DNA of 33,144 nucleotides from a virus: positions 1-33,144 of the IMG/VR virus record IMGVR_UViG_3300042564_001259. One strand, given 5' to 3'. The first letter of the stretch is position 1; each line of letters starts with the position of its first letter. The translations under genes were made by a program, and so were the position numbers. The notes beneath the pieces were generated by a model, which saw only the letters and a list, made by a program, of their open reading frames with translations, searched no databases and had not been told where the DNA came from. This document shows positions 29,608 through 33,144 of this stretch, one piece after another.

Positions 29608-29801
29608 CTTGCAGCTGCTCTCTCAGCCATTAGCATCATGACAGTTGGGCTAATGACTCTGTTATCGTAGCCCTCTTTGACCAGCATTACCCATTGGCCG
29701 TTGTCGAGTCCCATGGCCTGGTAATCCATCTCAGCCATAAAGATGTTGCCGCCGTAGTTTTCTAGAACCTCGGCAAGGTTTTTATTGTCCCAGTTAAACA
29801 C
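29604..29801 (-). CDS. Small protein upstream of the replication initiator
   Basis: 65 residues from GTG at 29801 with AGGAAGG about eight bases upstream. MFNWDNKNLAEVLENYGGNI then FMAEMDYQAMGLDNGQWVML and SPTVMMLMAERAAAR; the VMLVKEGYDNRVISP middle has no known fold to me. It overlaps the initiator start by four bases, and begins right after a set of inverted repeats, so it is likely the first gene of the replication operon. Confidence 0.7.
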   Translation of the reverse strand: MFNWDNKNLAEVLENYGGNIFMAEMDYQAMGLDNGQWVMLVKEGYDNRVISPTVMMLMAERAAAR

Positions 29802-29821
29802 AAATGTGCCTTCCTATTCAG

Positions 29822-29866
29822 GTTGGCACACTAGAATTGTAGCGATGCCAACAGTCTACTTGTTGG
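29822..29866. other. Two overlapping, mutually exclusive stem-loops
   Basis: GTTGGCA (29822-29828) pairs with TGCCAAC (29846-29852), loop of 17. CCAACA (29848-29853) pairs with TGTTGG (29861-29866), loop of 7. The two stems share CCAAC, so only one can form at a time. The 17-base loop holds TCGCTACAATTCTAGTG, with a TACAAT -10-like string on the minus strand. Confidence 0.65.
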
Positions 29867-29872
29867 TTTCAC

Positions 29873-29915
29873 GCCGTCTAGAGGTTCCGATCTCTAGGCG
29901 GCACTTTTATTTAGT
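29873..29915 (+). terminator. Possible bidirectional or plus-strand terminator hairpin
   Basis: Arms GCCGTCTAGAG (29873-29883) and CTCTAGGCGGC (29892-29902) pair over 11 positions with one G-U, loop of 8. On the plus strand ACTTTTATTT follows, giving a terminator-like form, but no plus-strand gene is known upstream. On the minus strand it is the hairpin directly after HNH. Confidence 0.5.
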
Positions 29916-29935
29916 TATGGTTTTACCTTAGCACC

Positions 29936-30277
29936 CTAAAAGTATTCGATGTCATGCTCTACCTCGTGCGTGTTGTAATCGTTGTCCAGCAGAAACCAGC
30001 CGTTGCCCATGTAAACAGGGGTGCTTTCAGGCTCTTGCCATCTCTCTAGCTTCCAGCCAAACTTCCTGCCCAGCTCAGCAAACTTACTGTTTGACTCAAG
30101 CAAGCCGTTAGCCTCTGAGCAAAGCACAATGATGTTGCTAGGTCGGTCTAGGTCTTTACTGCCACCCATGCCTCGGTTCTTTCGGTGCTGAGGGATAAGC
30201 GTGTCATCTGTAGTGCCACAATGCGAGCAACACTTGTCACGATCTAGAAACTTTTGAAAGCTTTTCTTATTCATCAT
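29936..30277 (-). CDS. HNH endonuclease / zinc protein
   Basis: 113 residues. CSHCGTTDDTLIPQHRKNRG shows a CxxC and the H of the HNH core; GGSKDLDRPSNIIVLCSEAN supplies the N and further C. Two adjacent ATGs (30277 and 30274) fit; overlap with the previous stop. C-terminal half has aromatic strands (TPVYMGNGWFLLDNDYNTHE). As it sits in the early operon away from terminase, it may be a homing or recombination nuclease rather than a packaging nuclease. Confidence 0.8.
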   Translation of the reverse strand: MMNKKSFQKFLDRDKCCSHCGTTDDTLIPQHRKNRGMGGSKDLDRPSNIIVLCSEANGLLESNSKFAELGRKFGWKLERWQEPESTPVYMGNGWFLLDNDYNTHEVEHDIEYF

Positions 30278-30488
30278 CGCCCCAAGGGTCGTACTCTTTA
30301 GCAGGGATGTCTAGGCCTGTGCCTTTGTAGTCTGCACTAAAGCCGATGGTGCTTGTTGTTTCGATGTCACGCAACTCATCTGCACTGTCTTGGCAGGTGT
30401 GTTTCCTTCGCCATTCTCTGACTAGCACAATGGGATTAGGCTCGTCAGTCTTGAACTTAGCCCCACAGCTACAGGTTTCGGCAATCAC
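30267..30488 (-). CDS. Small cysteine-containing protein
   Basis: 73 residues from GTG at 30488. TCSCGAKFKTDEPNPIVLVR then REWRRKHTCQ gives a C-x-C ... H-x-C arrangement that could bind one zinc. Acidic C-terminus (AKEYDPWGDDE). Similar tiny zinc proteins are often found in actinophage early operons; role unknown. Overlaps the HNH gene by 11 bases. Confidence 0.68.
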   Translation of the reverse strand: MIAETCSCGAKFKTDEPNPIVLVREWRRKHTCQDSADELRDIETTSTIGFSADYKGTGLDIPAKEYDPWGDDE

Positions 30489-30504
30489 CCAAGTAGGCTA
30501 CCAG

Positions 30505-30843
30505 CTAGGCGTGTTTCCACTGTATTTCGACATTTTTGCTGATTACAGCCATGATTGTGGCTTGGTCTGACAGGGTTTTTAGCTTGGTTCGGACCCTGTT
30601 GTATTCGGCTCTGGCTAAGTCAGCCTTTAGCTTTTCCTCTACCGACTGCAACTTAGCCACAGCTTGCCGGTCTGCAACAGTGCCAGCGTTGTTGATAAAG
30701 GCTAAAGATACTGCCTTGTCATAAGCAGCCTCAGCATCTGCCATCTTGCACTCGGCATCATAGAGAGCGTTAGCTCCCTTGTCCATCTCGCTTGTCAGGC
30801 GTTGTAGCTCCTGGACTATGTGGCCTGGTGTAATAATTTCCAT
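30505..30843 (-). CDS. Helical coiled-coil early protein
   Basis: 112 residues, IVQELQRLTSEMDKGANALY, CKMADAEAAYDKAVSLAFIN and QAVAKLQSVEEKLKADLARA: nearly all helix, with periodic A/L/K/E. Ends NVEIQWKHA. Purine-rich GAAGGCTAAGAG precedes the ATG. It belongs to a type that commonly follows annealing-protein genes in actinophages, perhaps assisting recombination, but I recognise no motif. Confidence 0.72.
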   Translation of the reverse strand: MEIITPGHIVQELQRLTSEMDKGANALYDAECKMADAEAAYDKAVSLAFINNAGTVADRQAVAKLQSVEEKLKADLARAEYNRVRTKLKTLSDQATIMAVISKNVEIQWKHA

Positions 30844-30985
30844 CTCTTAGCCTTCTAGCTTTCTCTCTTTGTAATCGCCATAGGTCGGTAAGGATGTCTA
30901 GCTCACCTTTGTCGTATTGCTCATGCAGACACTCTTGCACTTCGAGTATGGAACTAAGCAGAATCCTTTGAGCCTGATAGTCCAT
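30770..30985 (-). CDS. Small early protein overlapping both neighbours
   Basis: 71 residues from ATG at 30985, with AAGGAA exactly seven bases upstream; a TTG at 30991 is less well placed. It overlaps the annealing-protein end by 32 bases and the next gene by 74 bases. MDYQAQRILLSSILEVQECL, DILTDLWRLQREKARRLRDG. The strong ribosome site and the gap it fills support reality; the C-terminal 25 residues (GNYYTRPHSPGATTPDKRDG onward) lie entirely in the overlap and may be unconstrained. Function unknown. Confidence 0.6.
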   Translation of the reverse strand: MDYQAQRILLSSILEVQECLHEQYDKGELDILTDLWRLQREKARRLRDGNYYTRPHSPGATTPDKRDGQGS

Positions 30986-31472
30986 TGGCAATTTCCTTGA
31001 TCTTGTCTAGCGTTGCTAAATCAGCCCCACCAGTCTTGGCCTCGCTGTAAAGCAAGCGTAAACCATCAAGGTCATTGCCTAATTCTGATGACATTGCCAG
31101 CCAATCTCTAGCTGTTGCACTTGGTTTTTTATCCCTTGCAACCTTGGCCATTTCCTCTCGGCTGGCTCTCTTGTTGCCTGAGTATCCGGCATTAGCAAGT
31201 GCTCTACCGATGGCAGATGTTTCTGCGTTCTCTAGTGCAGATGTTTTGTTAGCCATACCTTGACCATCAACCTCAAAAGCTAGACCTGTTGCCTTTGCCT
31301 TGTCGGTTTCGCTGTCTAGGTACACGCTTGCCATGACAACCCAAGTGCTGACCTGTCGGTCTTGTAGTGTTGTCTGATTCTCGGTGATGATTCTGCCGTC
31401 AGGGTTGTCTGTGTAGAACCGCCTGATGCGTTGCTCAACTGTTTCGTAATCGTTGAGATTGAACTGTGCCAT
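30954..31472 (-). CDS. Single-strand annealing protein candidate (ERF/Rad52-like)
   Basis: 172 residues. Central motif NKTSALENAETSAIGRALAN (about 76-95) followed by AGYSGNKRASREEM resembles the conserved core of phage ssDNA-annealing proteins of ERF type and their actinophage relatives. The N-terminal part (QRIRRFYTDNPDGRIITEN, VSTWVVMASVYLDSE) reads as beta sheet. It lies right after the YqaJ exonuclease, the usual partner: exonuclease makes overhangs, this protein anneals them. I call the family from the motif and context; exact subtype uncertain. Confidence 0.75.
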   Translation of the reverse strand: MAQFNLNDYETVEQRIRRFYTDNPDGRIITENQTTLQDRQVSTWVVMASVYLDSETDKAKATGLAFEVDGQGMANKTSALENAETSAIGRALANAGYSGNKRASREEMAKVARDKKPSATARDWLAMSSELGNDLDGLRLLYSEAKTGGADLATLDKIKEIANGLSGSKDSA

Positions 31473-32363
31473 TTATTTCCCCTTTTCGTGGTGCAAGTAA
31501 GGTGCTCCACCGGCTCTTGATCTAAGACTGAGCAGGTGCTCGCCGTAGATGATGCCTCGCTTTTTACCTTCCATTGCTTTAATAACTCTAGCCTTGAGGT
31601 CTGTCATTAGCTTGTTAGCCTTCTCGTAATCTTGCACAGAGTTGAAGTAATGCACCCCAAGCTCATCCAGGTCAGCCTCGCCATCCTCGATGTTTGGGCT
31701 GAGTGCTCGGATAGTTTCTAGTGTTGAGTTAGACCCATCCCAGTCAGGCATCTTTAGATCTAGGCAAGCTTGCCGGAATCTAAGAGCAGCATCCCAAAGT
31801 GTGTTTGCCTCAAACTCATCCCACTCAATGTCAAACTCCATGTAGCTAGAGCCAGCAAGTGCTACAAGCTTTGCTCGCCTAATGCCAAACACCTTCATGT
31901 ACCAAAGCACTTGTGCTCGGTAGGACTGTGGCACTTGTGTCCAGTAGTCACGAGAGAACTTGACCTCAATAATGCCCCAGTTGCCATTGGCGTCTTTGTA
32001 AAGTCCGTCAAGGTTTGCTCTTGCCCAGTCGTAAGTCTTGTTTGCCCATGTGCCTGTTTCGTAGATTTCTAACTCAGGGTGCTCATCTGCAAACAGTTCC
32101 AAAATAGGTGCCTCAAGTTTTGTGCCGAGCTTCATGCTCATGTTGGGTTCGACTTCATCAGGAATCTGACCTGTCTTTTTAGCCCACTTAGTTATGGCTG
32201 ATTCCCAAGTGCTGAGTCCGGCGATAGCAGCGATGTCTGACCCACCGACTGCACCTGGTTGATTGCGTAGCTCGTGCCACTCATCAGAGCCGTTAGCAAA
32301 GTCGCCGAGTAGGACAGCATCATGCAACTCGTTTATCTCGGTTGGTAGTTTTAGAACTGGCAA
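31473..32363 (-). CDS. YqaJ-type recombination exonuclease
   Basis: 296 residues from TTG at 32363 (GAGGAG just upstream); a GTG at 32396 would place the start inside the 5' hairpin. AVGGSDIAAIAGLS near residue 38 is the YqaJ onset. Active-site residues of the lambda-exonuclease type: E84 in TKLEAPI, D119 in LDGLY, and IIEVK (E133, K135), then QSYRAQVLWYM. It degrades one strand of DNA for recombination. First gene of the early operon, next to the annealing protein. Full length. Confidence 0.9.
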   Translation of the reverse strand: MPVLKLPTEINELHDAVLLGDFANGSDEWHELRNQPGAVGGSDIAAIAGLSTWESAITKWAKKTGQIPDEVEPNMSMKLGTKLEAPILELFADEHPELEIYETGTWANKTYDWARANLDGLYKDANGNWGIIEVKFSRDYWTQVPQSYRAQVLWYMKVFGIRRAKLVALAGSSYMEFDIEWDEFEANTLWDAALRFRQACLDLKMPDWDGSNSTLETIRALSPNIEDGEADLDELGVHYFNSVQDYEKANKLMTDLKARVIKAMEGKKRGIIYGEHLLSLRSRAGGAPYLHHEKGK

Positions 32364-32388
32364 GGTTCTCCTCTCTTTCCTTGTCGGC

Positions 32389-32419
32389 AAGCCCACGCTA
32401 ACTCTCTCGGCGTGGGTTT
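32389..32419. other. Inverted repeat between the divergent early promoters and the exonuclease start
   Basis: AAGCCCACGC (32389-32398) pairs with GCGTGGGTTT (32410-32419), 10 pairs including one G-U on the plus strand, loop of 11. On the minus strand it lies in the probable leader of the exonuclease mRNA. May be a leader hairpin or an operator. Confidence 0.65.
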
Positions 32420-32447
32420 GCTATTTGTCTTGAGATTACTCTAATCT
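32418..32447 (+). promoter_or_regulatory. Candidate promoter for the WhiB gene (leaderless)
   Basis: TTGCTA (32418-32423), spacer of 18, TAATCT (32442-32447). A start seven bases further would fall at 32454, the A of the WhiB ATG, so the mRNA would have no leader. No Shine-Dalgarno is seen before that ATG, in contrast with the minus-strand genes. Leaderless mRNA is common in actinobacteria. Confidence 0.55.
32433..32447. promoter_or_regulatory. Palindrome AGATTA-CTC-TAATCT, shared -10 / operator candidate
   Basis: Perfect 6-bp arms with a 3-base spacer. It contains the -10 of both the plus-strand WhiB promoter (TAATCT) and a minus-strand early promoter (TAATCT with TTGTCA -35 at 32455-32460, spacer of 16). 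A protein bound here could switch both. Confidence 0.55.
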
Positions 32448-32460
32448 GACCCTATGACAA
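32433..32460 (-). promoter_or_regulatory. Candidate early promoter for the exonuclease operon
   Basis: On the minus strand TTGTCA (5/6 match to TTGACA) at 32460-32455, spacer of 16 bases, TAATCT at 32438-32433. Transcription would begin near 32426 and pass through the 32389-32419 hairpin to the ribosome site before 32363. It overlaps the WhiB promoter face to face. Confidence 0.5.
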
Positions 32461-32720
32461 GACAGCTTGAAAGAAAATACATTGAACTACAACACGCCAT
32501 AACTGAGAATGGGGGTGTTCAATGTAGTCAGTTGCCTGAGTGCTTTTTCCCAGAGGATGAGCCAGATGTGTACCTGCGTAAAAAGCTGATTGCCGTAGCT
32601 AAGGAAGTCTGCAACGACTGTCCGGTCAGACTAAGGTGCTTTGACTATGCCTTATCAGCAGGGATGGTAGGCATTTGGGGTGGCACTACCGCTGAGGAAC
32701 GCTCGAAGCTGAGGTCTTAG
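32454..32720 (+). CDS. whiB: WhiB-family iron-sulfur transcription factor
   Basis: 88 residues, the only plus-strand gene. Cluster ligands C24, C53, C56, C62 (CNDCPVRLRC plus upstream C24, with C30 as an extra) and the GIWGG turn (73-77) followed by TTAEERSKL. FFP at 31-33 is also typical. WhiB proteins bind a 4Fe-4S cluster and the primary sigma factor; phage copies can interfere with host WhiB action, as reported for the mycobacteriophage TM4 protein. The start has no ribosome site, consistent with a leaderless mRNA. It ends in a 4-base overlap with the convergent holin-like gene. Confidence 0.95.
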   Translation: MTRQLERKYIELQHAITENGGVQCSQLPECFFPEDEPDVYLRKKLIAVAKEVCNDCPVRLRCFDYALSAGMVGIWGGTTAEERSKLRS

Positions 32721-32959
32721 CTTTTCTTGTCAGTCTTTTCGGCAATCTTGCCAAATGACTTGTTGATCTCATCAGCGTCAAGCTGGCCATCAGCCAGGTA
32801 TGAGCGAGATAGTTCCTGAGCTACATCTATGATTCCAGCGAAAGCTGCCATAGCTACTGCCTGAGCTACCTCAAGACCGATAACTGCTCCACCGACAAAG
32901 ATGCCTGTGACCTTTAAGATGATTACAGCTAGGGTTCTGCGTGCGATGTCTAACCACAT
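32717..32959 (-). CDS. Small membrane protein, holin candidate
   Basis: 80 residues, AAGGAC upstream of the ATG. One or two hydrophobic segments: RTLAVIILKVTGIFVGGAVIG (8-27) and AQAVAMAAFAGIIDVAQEL (32-50); the tail is hydrophilic (YLADGQLDADEINKSFGKIA). The architecture (hydrophobic hairpin followed by LADGxLxxxEIxxxF) is one often seen in actinophage holins. It follows a second small membrane gene. If the genome closes across the window ends, both would come directly after the endolysin. Confidence 0.72.
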   Translation of the reverse strand: MWLDIARRTLAVIILKVTGIFVGGAVIGLEVAQAVAMAAFAGIIDVAQELSRSYLADGQLDADEINKSFGKIAEKTDKKS

Positions 32960-32962
32960 AGG

Positions 32963-33121
32963 TCAGTCCTTTCGTAGGGGGTAAGTTGCTGCCCAGATCG
33001 TGATTGTTATGAGAATGGCCCAGCCAGCAAAGTCTTTAGCTGTGCCTTCGAGTACGACCCAAGCGATGCCTAAGCCAAGAATTGTCCATACCTGGTCAAG
33101 CTGGTCTTTCAAGAACTTCAC
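32963..33121 (-). CDS. Small membrane protein, holin or lysis candidate
   Basis: 52 residues from GTG at 33121 (AGGAAA upstream): KFLKDQLDQVWTILGLGIAW then VVLEGTAKDFAGWAILITIT and WAATYPLRKD. Two hydrophobic stretches, VWTILGLGIAWVVL and FAGWAILITITIWAATY, flanked by charged ends. Codons and ribosome site agree with a real gene, though it is below usual length limits. The GTG overlaps a TAG stop in another frame, which may be the end of an upstream gene that lies off the right edge. Confidence 0.72.
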   Translation of the reverse strand: MKFLKDQLDQVWTILGLGIAWVVLEGTAKDFAGWAILITITIWAATYPLRKD

Positions 33122-33144
33122 TAGGGTTTCCTACCTGCCAAGGC

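Noticed and set aside
29820-29903. tRNA-like gene suggested by GAGGTTCCGATCTC resembling a T-arm
   Set aside because: The loop is one base too long, and no acceptor partner for GGCGGCA lies about 70 bases upstream; no anticodon arm fits on either strand.
1-33144. Integrase, excisionase, repressor or toxin-antitoxin pair indicating lysogeny
   Set aside because: None found on reading all supported genes; phage looks virulent, though a gene outside the window cannot be excluded.

Overview
This window looks like a nearly complete, possibly circularly permuted, genome of a tailed siphovirus that infects an actinobacterium. The host inference rests on a phage-borne WhiB-family protein (found only in actinobacteria and their phages), frequent GTG/TTG starts, a probable leaderless transcript, and moderate base composition (by eye somewhat under 50% GC), which would fit low-to-mid GC freshwater actinobacteria. 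Every gene except WhiB is on the minus strand, so biological order runs from high to low coordinates. I saw no integrase, repressor or tRNA.

Layout in transcription order. (1) 33121-32717: two small membrane proteins (holin candidates) convergent with WhiB. (2) 32454-32720 (+): WhiB, divergent from the early operon across a palindromic double promoter. (3) 32363-29604: YqaJ-type exonuclease, annealing-protein candidate, small genes, an HNH nuclease, then a structured intergenic region at about 29822-29902. (4) 29607-26509: replication initiator with five 21-bp iterons inside its gene, DnaB-type helicase, degenerate HNH/zinc protein, OB-fold SSB-like protein, small membrane protein, RusA resolvase. 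(5) 26498-24469: phased A-tracts, then about ten tiny overlapping genes. (6) 24485-22094: metallophosphoesterase-like protein, Mom-like DNA-modification acyltransferase, zinc-ribbon protein, HNH nuclease. (7) 22093-21932: non-coding, GC-rich cos candidate. (8) 21931-13740: TerS, TerL, small membrane protein, HK97-type portal, two fibre-like proteins (one collagen-like), prohead protease with a long N-terminal extension, major capsid. (9) 13643-10025: glycosylation cassette (two GT4-like and one GT2-like glycosyltransferase, one NAD-dependent epimerase). (10) 10005-1944: head-tail connectors, tail tube, frameshifted tail-assembly chaperone, tape measure, tail-tip proteins and three related fibre-like proteins. 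(11) 1927-1: small proteins, M23 endolysin, and a secreted proline-rich protein that runs off the left edge.

How it works together. Early genes supply recombination (exonuclease plus annealing protein plus RusA), replication (initiator/iterons plus helicase plus SSB-like protein) and probably protection of the DNA (Mom-like modification). Late genes build an HK97-fold capsid on a flexible tail; the 769-residue tape measure predicts a tail of about 115 nm. Three strong minus-strand terminators split the late region, and each is followed at once by a -10-like hexamer. The capsid gene thereby sits alone between two terminators, which suggests it is dosed separately. The glycosylation cassette next to the capsid, with the collagen-like fibre protein nearby, points to virion glycosylation. 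No gene-free stretch exceeds about 165 bases; the four longest (21932-22093, 29802-29935, 14883-15034, 26405-26508) are each described. Codon-level evidence was read by eye; no database search was run.
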